From: Planctomycetota bacterium
GTDB taxonomy: Bacteria > Planctomycetota > Phycisphaerae > Sedimentisphaerales > Anaerohalosphaeraceae
DNA: 64,000 nt
Assembly: GCA_019456225.1 (NCBI GenBank)
Contig: VRUI01000012.1
Span: forward strand, 19,924-83,923
Reading direction: 5' to 3'
The position numbers and the translations under genes are program-made. Every line of letters begins with the position of its first letter. Within the stretch, counting starts at the first letter, position 1. Below, in pieces: positions 35,135-44,996 of the stretch. Under the pieces are notes generated by a model that worked only from the letters and a program-made list of their open reading frames with translations, made no database searches and was not told the origin of the DNA.

Positions 35135-37003
35135 ATGGCTGACAGGATACAGGACAAACAGACAGGCCCGTCGAAATCCTTTATGACCGTCGGGCCGACA
35201 CTTCACTACAGTCACGCCAACGTCAGGCGCTGCTGGGGCCTCGCTATACTCGTATTTGCAGGCACATGTCTCTTCTGGTCAAAAATACTTACCGGCGTAG
35301 CCTTTTATCTTGACCCGCACCTGCTGATCGAACCGGGCAGATGGGGCCTTAGCCACTTCATCGGAAAACCGATCAGCATCTACGAATACCCCTGGCAGAT
35401 CGCCGTACTCGGACTGCTTATGGGAATAATCAGTTCCAGCGGCGTGATCATTTCCCAGTTGATGAGCTTCCGCTACAGTATCCCGTTTATTCTTACGATA
35501 ATATTTATCGCCCGCCTGCCGCTGCTCGGCATTATCGTGCTGATAAGCTGCATTGCCGTCGCTTGCAGACCGCTTCGTTTTCGTTCGCGTTTTATTGCTA
35601 TCGCTTTGTGCATGACCCCGCAGCTTGCATACTGGGGAATATTCGGAGGCACAGGCAAAGACCCACTGCTATGGGGTATATCATACTCATCATGGATCGG
35701 AGCCTGGCTGACCGGTCTTGGAATCGCCGGAATAGTCATCGGTGTGGGACATTTTACGCGTTACCGACCGGGGCTGACATGGGTCGTTACGGGAATCTTT
35801 CTCTGTGCGGCGTTTTTTATCTTCCAAAGCCAGATCAGTTTTTCAGAGCTTGACTATCAGATCTATATCGCAGGCAATGCTCCCGAAGAACTTCCCGAGT
35901 TTCGCCCCCATCATCTTTCAGATGTCCTTGACAAATCGATTAATGACCCCGAAACACGGAAAGAAATAACCAGCTTTTTCTTTCCGACAGAACCAGAACC
36001 ACTCAAAAAGGAACTCATCAACGATATCGCGTTATATGTTGTCTATAACAAATGGCCCTTCTGGTTCAATGCCCCTGCTGAGCTTCAGTACCAGAAAAAA
36101 CGCGAACGCCTGCTTCACCAGTATGACCTTTTCATCAACAAACATCCATCCAGCGTACGTATGCCGATTGCACTTTATTATAAAGGGATGCTTGAAGAAT
36201 TTATCCCCGACGTCAACCTGCTAAAACAAAAAGGGATTCTCAGCTTTTCAAATAATTATCCGCAAAGCCGGGCCCTTCCGACCTGGCTGGGGCTTTTTTC
36301 CGATTTCCCCGAAAGCGACGAATCACTTGAGGCCAGATGGCGAATCGCTATGCACCGTGCCGCAAACATGCAATTTACAATAGCTGCCGAACATTGCAGC
36401 TTCGCCAAGCTCAGACTCGGCGAAAGAATTAAAGAACTCAAAAAACGGCCAAAAAATGGCGAAGTGGCACTACCTATCTTTTCCAAACCTCCGGACTCGG
36501 TGATGTCGCCGCGTAAGCTTGACGAACTTTTACAGCGCCTAAACAAACTTGAAATCTTGATCGCCAACGCCGAAAAAATGCAATCCGAAGAGGCAAAAAG
36601 CCGCCTCGGCCAGTTTATCAGACTAAATCCATGCCAGAACGAGTACGCAAAGAGACTCGATGACCTCCTGGAAAAAACTCCGCAAAACGATCCGCTGATA
36701 GACAACCTTATTCTTTCCAGGGCAATGCTTCAGGCAAAGGGACCCGTCAGAGCAACAAAACTTCACGAACTCAATAATGAATACCCCGGCACCGATGGCG
36801 GCATCGAAGCACTGTATAAACTGGGCATACTCAATAAACGCCTGTGGAAATCGCCGGAAATAAAAGAGGAAAACAAGCCTGCGTACCTCCTTGACGCCAG
36901 AAATGTACTGACCAGTTTTATCAAAAAATACCCCGATTCCTACCTGGTACCGGAGGCACAAAAAAATCTTGATGAACTTCCCAAGCCCAATAATCGCCCT
37001 TAA
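35135..37003 (+). CDS. Polytopic membrane protein with TPR-like C-terminal half, unknown function
   Basis: 622 residues. Residues 1-245 hold about six membrane helices. From about 255 on it is soluble and helical, with the repeat-like endings GTDGGIEALYKLGILNKRLW and DSYLVPEAQKNLDELP that resemble tetratricopeptide modules of outer-membrane assembly or Tol-associated proteins. I recognise no family for the membrane part. It follows ntpD by 67 bases in the same direction and could be co-transcribed. The ribosome site is weak. Confidence 0.7.
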   Translation: MADRIQDKQTGPSKSFMTVGPTLHYSHANVRRCWGLAILVFAGTCLFWSKILTGVAFYLDPHLLIEPGRWGLSHFIGKPISIYEYPWQIAVLGLLMGIISSSGVIISQLMSFRYSIPFILTIIFIARLPLLGIIVLISCIAVACRPLRFRSRFIAIALCMTPQLAYWGIFGGTGKDPLLWGISYSSWIGAWLTGLGIAGIVIGVGHFTRYRPGLTWVVTGIFLCAAFFIFQSQISFSELDYQIYIAGNAPEELPEFRPHHLSDVLDKSINDPETRKEITSFFFPTEPEPLKKELINDIALYVVYNKWPFWFNAPAELQYQKKRERLLHQYDLFINKHPSSVRMPIALYYKGMLEEFIPDVNLLKQKGILSFSNNYPQSRALPTWLGLFSDFPESDESLEARWRIAMHRAANMQFTIAAEHCSFAKLRLGERIKELKKRPKNGEVALPIFSKPPDSVMSPRKLDELLQRLNKLEILIANAEKMQSEEAKSRLGQFIRLNPCQNEYAKRLDDLLEKTPQNDPLIDNLILSRAMLQAKGPVRATKLHELNNEYPGTDGGIEALYKLGILNKRLWKSPEIKEENKPAYLLDARNVLTSFIKKYPDSYLVPEAQKNLDELPKPNNRP

Positions 37004-37090
37004 CTGATTTTATAAAAATTCCAGTTGAGCCTTGATTTCTCTGCAAATAACCTGAAAAACCGGTAGTTATCGCCTGTTTCCTTATTTATC

Positions 37091-37118
37091 TTGACAAATT
37101 TGCCAATTATGGTATGAT
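37091..37118 (+). promoter_or_regulatory. Sigma-70 promoter of the diguanylate cyclase gene
   Basis: TTGACA (37091-37096), 16 bases, TATGAT (37113-37118). The start would be near 37125, with a leader of about 100 bases. Confidence 0.65.
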
Positions 37119-37143
37119 ACAGTGTTAAATTAGGTAATTGGCA
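37101..37143. promoter_or_regulatory. 9-bp inverted repeat spanning the -10 region
   Basis: TGCCAATTA (37101-37109) and TAATTGGCA (37135-37143) are exact reverse complements that flank the -10 box and the predicted start. A repressor site is a reasonable reading. Confidence 0.5.
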
Positions 37144-37224
37144 ATTCCAGAGAAATAAACGGTTTTTACAATAAGACTTCGCACTGTTTACCTCTCTGGT
37201 CGTAATCAAGTTGGTGGTGAAAAC

Positions 37225-38286
37225 ATGGATCAGGATATGCAAACTACAAATCAATATGATGGCCTGAAAAACAAGGCAGATATGATTCTAATCGTCGGGA
37301 ATATCGATAAAGCTGTGATCAATACGCGTTGCGTAAATGATTTGCGGGTCAATCAGTGCGAAAGCATGCTGGATGCGATCTCTCTTGCGTCAAGAAGGAA
37401 CTATACGAAGATATTTATAGTCATGTCAGGCTTTGGAAAGAAACTCGATAGTGCCCTTTCTTCGCTGCGGCAGACCTGCAAAGATACAAAGATCGTTCTC
37501 CTTGTCGAGATGTATGAAGAGCCTTTGGCGATGCGTCTGATTCGCTCGCCCAGGAATCCGCAAGCGTCGGCAGACGACTATATTATCTGCCCCGTAGAAA
37601 ATAGTATTTTATGTAACGGTCTGCCCGGCGAACCTGAACATGCTCAATCGCCCGGCTCTGCTCTGCGGGACGAAAAACTCGCCGCAAAGATCCGCCACCT
37701 CGAACGCCTTGCAACCCAGGACGACCTGACAAACCTCAAAAATAGACGCTATGTACGCGAGTTCCTTAAGCAAATACTGGACCGGGCAAAGAAAGAGTAT
37801 CTGTGTGTCACCCTGCTGATCTTTGACATCGACAACTTCAAGCATTACAACGACTCCTTCGGCCATGCCGTCGGCGACAATGTTCTCCGACAGGCATCCG
37901 TAATGATGCAGCGCTCCTGTCGCCAGCACGATGTTATCGCGAGGATCGGCGGCGATGAGTTTGCCGTCGTATTCTGGGACAAACCCCAGGATGATGAGCA
38001 GTCAAAACTGCCCGAAGAGGAACGCAGGCAAATCAATTCAAGCACGCAGCACCCTTCCGAGGTGTTCTTTATCACGGAAAGATTCAGAAACGAGATCAGC
38101 ACGGCAAACCTTTCTTCTTTAGGAGCCGAAGGCAAAGGCGAACTGACAATCAGCGGCGGACTGGCATCATTCCCACGCGACGGAAGAACCGTAGAAGAAC
38201 TATTCGAACAAGCCGACAAAGCAATGCTCAAGGCAAAAAGAAGCGGAAAAAACCAAATATACCTCGTAGGAAACCCTGGCGAATAA
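37225..38286 (+). CDS. GGDEF diguanylate cyclase with receiver-like N-terminus
   Basis: 353 residues, soluble. Residues 15-130 resemble a receiver fold (ADMILIVGNIDKAVINTR, KIVLLVEMYEE) but no clear phospho-Asp is seen. After a short helix comes DDLTNLKNRRYVREFL and the active-site GGDEF (242-246); the product-inhibition I-site RQHD is at 233-236. It should make cyclic di-GMP and be feedback-inhibited. A 30-residue insert (DDEQSKLPEEERRQINSSTQ) follows the GGDEF loop. A good sigma-70 promoter and an operator-like repeat precede it. Confidence 0.9.
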   Translation: MDQDMQTTNQYDGLKNKADMILIVGNIDKAVINTRCVNDLRVNQCESMLDAISLASRRNYTKIFIVMSGFGKKLDSALSSLRQTCKDTKIVLLVEMYEEPLAMRLIRSPRNPQASADDYIICPVENSILCNGLPGEPEHAQSPGSALRDEKLAAKIRHLERLATQDDLTNLKNRRYVREFLKQILDRAKKEYLCVTLLIFDIDNFKHYNDSFGHAVGDNVLRQASVMMQRSCRQHDVIARIGGDEFAVVFWDKPQDDEQSKLPEEERRQINSSTQHPSEVFFITERFRNEISTANLSSLGAEGKGELTISGGLASFPRDGRTVEELFEQADKAMLKAKRSGKNQIYLVGNPGE

Positions 38287-38322
38287 TAAATAACCGAGAA
38301 TACGTAAGATAGCGTATTGCTC

Positions 38323-39534
38323 TCAATCCATCTTCTCGGTCTTTGTCCCGCTGATCATTTTGTAGCGTATCCCTCTCCATGTTATCGTCCTGCCAAAGGC
38401 CGATGATATAATACACCCGAAAAGCACCCACGACCAAACGCAATTGCCAAGGATGTCTACCATCGCTGCCGCCTTCATATTATCTGCATCTGCAGGAAGA
38501 AGCTTTGCGATCATTTTCTGTCTCAGCACCGACCGGATCAACTGGCCCGCAAAAAACAAAACCGGAATCGAAGCATAAAACAACGCATTAGGGTGCTCAA
38601 CAACCGCCGCAAATACTGCCACTGCTGCCGCGGCCCAAAGCCCGGCTAGAGAGTAGAGACTGCAAAATACCGCAAACACCCATACACCCGGCATGGTAAC
38701 TCGTGTAATAAGAAACTGTCTTCTTGCAAATTCAAAAAGTTTAGGCCAGGTCGTATGCTCGTGCGAGGCCACAAGACAAGCGGGAACATACATAATCTTA
38801 AGCCCGGCCTTTTTAACGGTGCTGGACAAACAAAGGTCATCGCTTACGGCGGTCGCCCACAACTTGTCCAGGTTCAATTCCTTAAACGTTTCAGACCTGA
38901 TCGCCATCGACCCGCCCCAGGCCTGGTTAAAACCGGTATTGCCGAGCATCTGGGCGATCTTGCCGTTAATCGCCGAAAGCACGAGCGTAGCGAGGTTATT
39001 TTCGCTCGGCACAAACCACCGATACCCCGTCGATGCGCCATGGCGTTTCTTCCGCAGCGGATGAACCAGATGCGCCAGCCAGTCAGGGTCAAGACAGGCA
39101 TCGGAGTCGGCAAAAGCAAAAACCTCTGTGTCATCGACAGCATTTGCGCACGAATGCAGCAGGTTGTGAATCTTCTGGCTTGACGAATCGGCAAGGCCGG
39201 CAACAAGGATACGAACGTCGAGAGCTTTGGAAGTCAAGGCAAGCTTTTCTTTCAGCAAATTCAATTTCTCATAAGCGTCGTCATCGGAGTCTTCGACAAC
39301 AAAATTCAGATAATAACTATCATAGTCAAGCTTATAGAACGATGTAATATTTTTCTCAAACGCTTTGTCGATCCCTTTGCAAGGTACGGTAAGAAGAGTT
39401 ACAGGCTTGTAAGAGTCCCTTCGCCTGGAAGACTTATGCAAGGCGTACCGGTAGTTCTGAATCATCTGAAAAATGAACAAAACCTGCGTAGCAACAAACA
39501 GCCCGGCAATAACATTATAAATATCCCAAAACAT
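38323..39534 (-). CDS. Membrane glycosyltransferase, GT2/GT21-like
   Basis: 403 residues. One N-terminal membrane helix (about 5-25), a GT-A domain with TVPCKGID (49-56), the EDSDDD (81-86) nucleotide site, the metal-binding FADSDA (141-146), AVSDDLCLS and an RRQFLITR region, and then three C-terminal helices. This layout is that of ceramide-glucosyltransferase/HpnI-like enzymes, which add a sugar to a membrane lipid. The acceptor cannot be read. It converges with the diguanylate cyclase; an ACCGAGAA/TTCTCGGT hairpin (38293-38340) overlaps its 3' end. Confidence 0.85.
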   Translation of the reverse strand: MFWDIYNVIAGLFVATQVLFIFQMIQNYRYALHKSSRRRDSYKPVTLLTVPCKGIDKAFEKNITSFYKLDYDSYYLNFVVEDSDDDAYEKLNLLKEKLALTSKALDVRILVAGLADSSSQKIHNLLHSCANAVDDTEVFAFADSDACLDPDWLAHLVHPLRKKRHGASTGYRWFVPSENNLATLVLSAINGKIAQMLGNTGFNQAWGGSMAIRSETFKELNLDKLWATAVSDDLCLSSTVKKAGLKIMYVPACLVASHEHTTWPKLFEFARRQFLITRVTMPGVWVFAVFCSLYSLAGLWAAAAVAVFAAVVEHPNALFYASIPVLFFAGQLIRSVLRQKMIAKLLPADADNMKAAAMVDILGNCVWSWVLFGCIISSAFGRTITWRGIRYKMISGTKTEKMD

Positions 39535-39660
39535 AGAAAAGCCCCTGATTTTTGAAGCAAATTAAAACTAGCTAATACCTGATTCAAAGCACATTACCGT
39601 AAACACAAAAAAAAAGCCAGTATCTTTTCCGTAGGGTGGGCCGTGCCCACGCTGCCTCAA

Positions 39661-42600
39661 TCATCTTGAGATCAGATTCACTGCGCGTACGGTACGTGTG
39701 CGTTCCTCGCCTTCATCGGTGAGCGTGCCCTTGTTCCAGAATTTCGCCCGATAGCTGAATTCGCCGCCGGTTGGCAGGCAATCAATCGGCGCGGTTTTCG
39801 CGGCCTGGGGGAATAGACCGTTTTTCATGTATGCCGTCGCATCGGGTTTTTCGTGGCAGCCGACACACCCGCGCGTCTCTTCCGGGCGAGCATACATCCA
39901 GACCTGCTGATTGCCGACGACCCTTCTGTCGCTGTCGAGAACCTGGAAATGAATCAGCCTGTCGGCGGGAATATTAACGAAAAACGAACCGTCGGCTGCT
40001 AAAGGAACGGTCCCCAGAACCCTGGCATGTGTGCCTGTGTGATTCTTCCAGGCCGGGCCTGCTTTATTCAGATGCGTATGATGGCGGGCTACGACGGGCT
40101 GGCCCTCGACAACACGGACAAGCTTGCCTCGCAGGCCTACACGAGACTCTTGCGAGTCAAATACGGATCGACAGAAAAATTTGCCGGTATAGGCACCGCT
40201 TCGCTCCGATGGTCCTGTCGCCAGTGAACGTGGACGCCGGCGCGGCATCAGCGGTCGCGGTTCAAATTCGGCAGTATCAGGGTCGTTATAAAGCAGTGTC
40301 AGTTTTCCGGTGTCACTGTCCATTACATACAATCCAAGGTCAATATCTTTAAGGTTGAATGTTCGCCTGGAGGAAGCGCACAATATTCGTCCGTCGCTTA
40401 GAGGAAACGGCGAAGTCACAGAACGGGTCTGATCGGCGCGGATGATTCTTTCTTTCAAACGACCCGGCCCGATCAAAGTCGCGCCTGCGGTAGTCATGCA
40501 GATAAGACGCTGGCTGTCAAAATATTGCGGTTGCGTCAGCCGCAGAACACGATGCCTGGGGGCAACCTCGCCCCACCATTTTTCCCCGGAATCTTTCGTG
40601 ACCTGTCGCCAAAAATCCCGGCGTTCCGGGCCATACAGCGTGATGTCTTTGGTTCCGTCGGGAAAAACTGAATGCAAAGTCAGTTCGGTTTTCATCCTGG
40701 AATAAAAAAGCTCCAACCGGCTGAATACGATACGGCCGTCCGGCATAACCGCAGGCTCGTTATCGCGTCCAAAGTTAAACCCGATGCAGTGAATATCCGT
40801 GCCGTCGGAATTCATTACTGTAAGGCCCGTTGCCGGGTAGCCGTGGTATTCGTCACGGACGCCGATACGGCTCGATGAAAAAATGACCCGGCCGTCACCC
40901 ATATAAGCAGGCTGAACATCGTGATACGGCCCGTAGGTCAATTGACGCATACCGCTGCCGTCTGCGCCGATCTCGTAGATATGCCACCACGGATCTGTAT
41001 CGCCGCCTCGATGAGCGAAGATTATTTTCGAACCGTCCCACGACACCTCGCAGTCTGCGACATAGCCGTCTTTGAAATGCGTCAACTGAGTGACTTTGCC
41101 CCTGGAGTTTGCCGGCCTAAGCACATACAGATTATTTCCCAGTCTATAAGTCGGACCCGAGTCGGTCGTCGAATAGGTCATACGCCAAATGTCGATCTGA
41201 AAATTATTGGGCATAACGTTGTCGCCCTTGATGAACACTACAGCGGGCGGAAAGACAGGGTAGGATTTAGTGTCCGGTGCGGTCTTTGGCAAAGGCTTGA
41301 CGGATCCGGCAGTCGTAGTTGATTGCCGAATGCCGCGGCGCCACAACGCTTCTCTTGCAAACATCTTAATGCTGTGGAACGGATGATTCGCCTGGGCAGC
41401 TTTCAATGCTTCTATGGCAGGCGGTGTCGAGATTCGATCCAGAGACTCGGCGGCGGCATATCTAACTTCCAAAACGTTGCGATCATCGTTTAGCAGTTCG
41501 ACAAGCTTCGGCACGCACTGTTTGGCTTTCAATACTCCCAGGGCCTGCACAAACGCCTGACGCCATCGCGGAGGAACGTCGTTATATTCGGCATAGCCGA
41601 ATTTCGGTTTCATGAAAAAGAACTTGCCGTTATAACCGTACTCCGCTTCGGGTTTGGAGGCGGTCAGTATTTCTGTAATCGCCGCCAGTGCGCTTTGCTC
41701 GTTCATGAACATAAGAGTCTTTGCCGCGTTGATTCGCACCCATCCGTTTTGATGCTTAAGCAACTTTATAAGCTTCGGGACATACTGCTTATCTCTACAT
41801 ATAACCGGCAGCCAGGTCGCCGCGTTCGGAACATCACCGGGACTGGTTTTCGCCAGTTTGAGCAATGACTGCTCTTCTTTGCTTAGCCTGCGTTTATTGG
41901 AAACACCCAACGTCTGAAATGCTATCTCACTTATCGCATTACGTTTACCCGACAGTTCGATCAAATAGGCATAAATCTCCTGGTAGGACTGCAATTCATA
42001 GATCATTATGCCGTCAAAATCGCTGGGCAGGTTCGCCGTCAGCAGTGGCGCCAGTTCTGTGAGTTGGGCGAGTAGTTCTTCATCAAAAGAATCCGACATT
42101 CGCGCCAGTGCCAACGCGATCGCATAGGGAACTTCATACATTCGGTCGGATGGATCGAGGCCCGGGCGATCGTCTTTCGGCACAAGTTTGGGATTAGCCC
42201 CTTTGATATTTCGTGCGTAATCCGGATACGCCTTAAGCAATGCCCGGCAAGCCTTCCGCCCGCCGATGTCTCCAAGTGCATCAGCAGCGTACCTGACCCA
42301 ATAGGGGTTGGCAAGGAATTCTATCAGCATTTCTTCTGCCTGCTGACCTCCCAAACGTCCAAGGCTGCGCAGTCCGGCTTGCACCATTGCCTTTTGCGAA
42401 AAGGTCCTGCCGGTTTGTTTTTTATACGACCATAAAATTTCGATGATCTGCTGAGCCGCACCATCGCCACCCAATGCCCCCATCGCCCTGAGACCACGCT
42501 CAACATGCCACTGCCGCGGCGAAGATTCATACTTATCGGCATTGGCCCGGAGCAAGGCCATTACCTCATCCGGAATTTTACCCGGTTTTACGGACGCCCA

Positions 42601-43041
42601 CCAGCTTCTCCATTTCTTTGTCTGCGATTGACGCTTTGCTTTATTGGCAAGCCCATCGAAAGGCCACTGCATCCCTGTCAGGTTCGTTAGTGCGACCCAT
42701 GCACCCTGCCGCACAGTCCAGTTTCCATCGTCCAATGCATTTAACAGCGGATCAATCTGCTTTCGCCCGCCGCACCATCCCAAAGACAATGCCGCGTCCC
42801 GCCGAACTTTTGAAGAGGGATCTTTCAGGGCACGCTCAAGTGCATCGGCTGCTTTACCCGCCCTTAAATACCCAAGCGATTCGGCGGCGGCGCTTCGAAC
42901 ACTCGCATTATTATCGGCCAGCAGCTTAACCTGCTCATCGATCTGCATGTCGTAAGGATTATCTGCTGCTTTAAGGGCACCGGCAAAAGCTGCGCAAATC
43001 AAAACGCCGCACAACGCAATATTTGTCAACATTGATCTCAT
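39661..43041 (-). CDS. Exported HEAT-repeat/TolB-like/c-type haem protein
   Basis: 1126 residues. Signal peptide (1-25), HEAT/PBS repeats (about 28-130 and on to about 560, NASVRSAAAESLGYL), a WD40/TolB-like propeller (about 600-960, SWDGSKIIFAHRGG, YMGDGRVIFSS), then a hydrazine-synthase-alpha-like region with one haem site CVGCH (near 1054). Proteins of this make-up are common in Planctomycetota and unproven biochemically; redox or substrate-docking roles are inferred. GRVDxx-type beta-strands repeat regularly. The gene stands alone, 34 bases after the phosphatase end. Confidence 0.78.
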   Translation of the reverse strand: MRSMLTNIALCGVLICAAFAGALKAADNPYDMQIDEQVKLLADNNASVRSAAAESLGYLRAGKAADALERALKDPSSKVRRDAALSLGWCGGRKQIDPLLNALDDGNWTVRQGAWVALTNLTGMQWPFDGLANKAKRQSQTKKWRSWWASVKPGKIPDEVMALLRANADKYESSPRQWHVERGLRAMGALGGDGAAQQIIEILWSYKKQTGRTFSQKAMVQAGLRSLGRLGGQQAEEMLIEFLANPYWVRYAADALGDIGGRKACRALLKAYPDYARNIKGANPKLVPKDDRPGLDPSDRMYEVPYAIALALARMSDSFDEELLAQLTELAPLLTANLPSDFDGIMIYELQSYQEIYAYLIELSGKRNAISEIAFQTLGVSNKRRLSKEEQSLLKLAKTSPGDVPNAATWLPVICRDKQYVPKLIKLLKHQNGWVRINAAKTLMFMNEQSALAAITEILTASKPEAEYGYNGKFFFMKPKFGYAEYNDVPPRWRQAFVQALGVLKAKQCVPKLVELLNDDRNVLEVRYAAAESLDRISTPPAIEALKAAQANHPFHSIKMFAREALWRRGIRQSTTTAGSVKPLPKTAPDTKSYPVFPPAVVFIKGDNVMPNNFQIDIWRMTYSTTDSGPTYRLGNNLYVLRPANSRGKVTQLTHFKDGYVADCEVSWDGSKIIFAHRGGDTDPWWHIYEIGADGSGMRQLTYGPYHDVQPAYMGDGRVIFSSSRIGVRDEYHGYPATGLTVMNSDGTDIHCIGFNFGRDNEPAVMPDGRIVFSRLELFYSRMKTELTLHSVFPDGTKDITLYGPERRDFWRQVTKDSGEKWWGEVAPRHRVLRLTQPQYFDSQRLICMTTAGATLIGPGRLKERIIRADQTRSVTSPFPLSDGRILCASSRRTFNLKDIDLGLYVMDSDTGKLTLLYNDPDTAEFEPRPLMPRRRPRSLATGPSERSGAYTGKFFCRSVFDSQESRVGLRGKLVRVVEGQPVVARHHTHLNKAGPAWKNHTGTHARVLGTVPLAADGSFFVNIPADRLIHFQVLDSDRRVVGNQQVWMYARPEETRGCVGCHEKPDATAYMKNGLFPQAAKTAPIDCLPTGGEFSYRAKFWNKGTLTDEGEERTRTVRAVNLISR

Positions 43042-43075
43042 TGGCTTATCATCCCTCTATATCACTTAAACAAAG

Positions 43076-43927
43076 TTATACCTCGACAGAAGCAAGCGGC
43101 ACAATACACTCGATTAGCTCATCGATCGTATAACATCTTGCTATGTCCAAGGCCATCAGGCAGCCGTGGTTGTGTTCGGAGGTTAGGATTATCAGATTTT
43201 CTCCGATCTTACTAAAACCCGTATCTTGTTTCTGGTGGCCAAGAATAAAGATTTTTATGCCAAGGGCTTTTGCGAACTCATCCTGCTTTTCCTGACTGTG
43301 TCTTCTGCCCCATGTCAGGAGATAGGCGGGCTCGCCGCGAAGAAGATCGTCGGGAAAAAGTTCCCTGTCAAAAACCTCATGGTCAAAATCACTGATATGT
43401 TGATCACCCGGAATAGAATGCGACACCCATATTCCCGAAGTTGTCTTAACAGCAAGCGGCTGCGAGAGAAGATACTCTTTGATCGTCTCGTTAACTTCCT
43501 CGAAATCGTCCTCAAAGCACTGCCGAAGCGAATATTTGAAAGCCTCGTTCATCTCCTTGCCGCCTTTCATCACGTCGCTATCGGTTACTATCGCCGTGTC
43601 GTGGTTTCCCATTACCAGTTGAACCTGCTCAGGAAATTTCAACTTCAGCTTAAGGATGTCAAAGAACAATAGAAACGACAGGCACCCGCTATGCGGCTCA
43701 TCTTTACCGCCATGGAGAATCTCCTGGAAAACCAGGTATGTGTCGGGGTTGTTGGCAAGGTCGGCAAAAGCAGCGATCCTCTTGAAATTCTTTCGGTGTC
43801 CGTGAAGGTCGCCGGAAACAACCAGCCTGCCCTCTGAAGGCAATTCAATAATATTACCATGGCGGAGCTTATCTGAATAATTTAACTCCGCTGCTTTATT
43901 GCAAAGGTCGATGGTCTTTTGAGCCAT
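43076..43927 (-). CDS. Calcineurin-like metallophosphatase partnered with kinase
   Basis: 283 residues. Motifs GDLHGH (39-44), GNHD (107-110), His in VSHSIPG and ILGHQKQ give a two-metal phosphoesterase. The second PPP motif (GDxxDRG) is altered to LHGGKDEPHSG, so it is a divergent PPP-type enzyme. It starts 4 bases after the kinase stop, so kinase and phosphatase are translated from one transcript and probably act on the same proteins. Confidence 0.85.
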   Translation of the reverse strand: MAQKTIDLCNKAAELNYSDKLRHGNIIELPSEGRLVVSGDLHGHRKNFKRIAAFADLANNPDTYLVFQEILHGGKDEPHSGCLSFLLFFDILKLKLKFPEQVQLVMGNHDTAIVTDSDVMKGGKEMNEAFKYSLRQCFEDDFEEVNETIKEYLLSQPLAVKTTSGIWVSHSIPGDQHISDFDHEVFDRELFPDDLLRGEPAYLLTWGRRHSQEKQDEFAKALGIKIFILGHQKQDTGFSKIGENLIILTSEHNHGCLMALDIARCYTIDELIECIVPLASVEV

Positions 43928-43931
43928 TTAT

Positions 43932-44768
43932 TTAGCCTCTTGTGTGAAAAATATCCCTGATAAGCCCGTCAAACGTGGCGATGATCTCAGACATATTTTC
44001 CGGTCTCTTAGCCGGTTTTTCCTCGATACATCTCATCACTATTTCAGAAACCTTTTTGGGAATTTGCTTATAAACCTGGCGAGGAGTCCTAAATTGCTTT
44101 ATCTTGTTAACGGGCATGCCGATCTCGCTCTTTAGTGGAATAAGCGTCGGGACGTTTTTACCGGTAAGAGCCCAGTACATTGTAGCACCAAAGTTAAAGA
44201 TATCAGTGCGGTGGCTCAGGTGCTGCTTGTGAACCTGTTCGGGAGCAATATAGTCAGGCGTACCCTGGATACGGGTTTTGATGGCGCCGATCTTGCAACT
44301 CTGTCCAAGGTCGATTATTTTTATAGAACCTTCATCGCTGATCAGGATATTATTGGGTTTTATATCGCAGTGAACATAACCCCTCTGGTGCATTCCGTTC
44401 AGGGCGGTCGCAATCATCCTGAATATAAGCAGAAGATCGCCCAGGCTGAAAGAATTTGACTCTTCCAGCGATCGTCCCTCAAACATCTCCATTGACAGGA
44501 GAACCTCATTAACTTTCAGCAGTTTTCGCTTCTTAATGATCTTGTGGCATTTCCGGATATAGGGGTGGTCGATGTTCTGTGAGACCTTGTATTCGTTCTC
44601 GATCTGCTCAAAAATGCGAGTATCTTCCGGGTTTTCCAGAATTGCACGTTTGAGAGCAACTTTTTGCCTGGTGGCCTCATCCCTTGCCAGATAGATCGTC
44701 GTTCGCGCACCGGTACCGATGCTTTTTATTATCGTAAAACCGTCAATATCTAAAATCTGATTATTCAT
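43932..44768 (-). CDS. Non-RD serine/threonine protein kinase
   Basis: 278 residues, kinase domain only. Gly-rich loop GTGARTTIY (18-26), Lys40 in VALK, catalytic loop HCDIKPNN (133-140, Asp135), metal site DLG (153-155), APEQ (175-178). The Arg before the catalytic Asp is Cys134, so this is a non-RD kinase that would not need activation-loop phosphorylation. No membrane anchor or sensor domain. It heads a two-gene operon with the phosphatase at 43076. Confidence 0.92.
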   Translation of the reverse strand: MNNQILDIDGFTIIKSIGTGARTTIYLARDEATRQKVALKRAILENPEDTRIFEQIENEYKVSQNIDHPYIRKCHKIIKKRKLLKVNEVLLSMEMFEGRSLEESNSFSLGDLLLIFRMIATALNGMHQRGYVHCDIKPNNILISDEGSIKIIDLGQSCKIGAIKTRIQGTPDYIAPEQVHKQHLSHRTDIFNFGATMYWALTGKNVPTLIPLKSEIGMPVNKIKQFRTPRQVYKQIPKKVSEIVMRCIEEKPAKRPENMSEIIATFDGLIRDIFHTRG

Positions 44769-44874
44769 TCAAACTCTGCAATCGTCTAAGTAATTGTAAA
44801 AAAATGAGTTACGTGATATTCAAGACAACTTACCTACACCTACACCTTCACCGTTATTTCACATATCAGCCTAT

Positions 44875-44903
44875 ATCATACTAAATCGCAAATAATTTGT
44901 CCA
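44875..44903 (-). promoter_or_regulatory. Sigma-70-type promoter of the kinase-phosphatase operon
   Basis: On the minus strand TGGACA (44903-44898), 17 bases, TATGAT (44880-44875), about 105 bases ahead of the kinase start. Confidence 0.55.
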
Positions 44904-44950
44904 GAGTTGAGAATAAATTTACGCAATTTTTAAAAAAAAACAATGAGGCC

Positions 44951-44978
44951 TTGACAATATCCTCCGAATATAGATAAT
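44951..44978 (+). promoter_or_regulatory. Promoter of tRNA-Asn
   Basis: TTGACA (44951-44956), 16 bases, GATAAT (44973-44978); the tRNA begins 19 bases later. Confidence 0.65.
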
Positions 44979-44996
44979 GTCTCGTCTGGTTACTAT

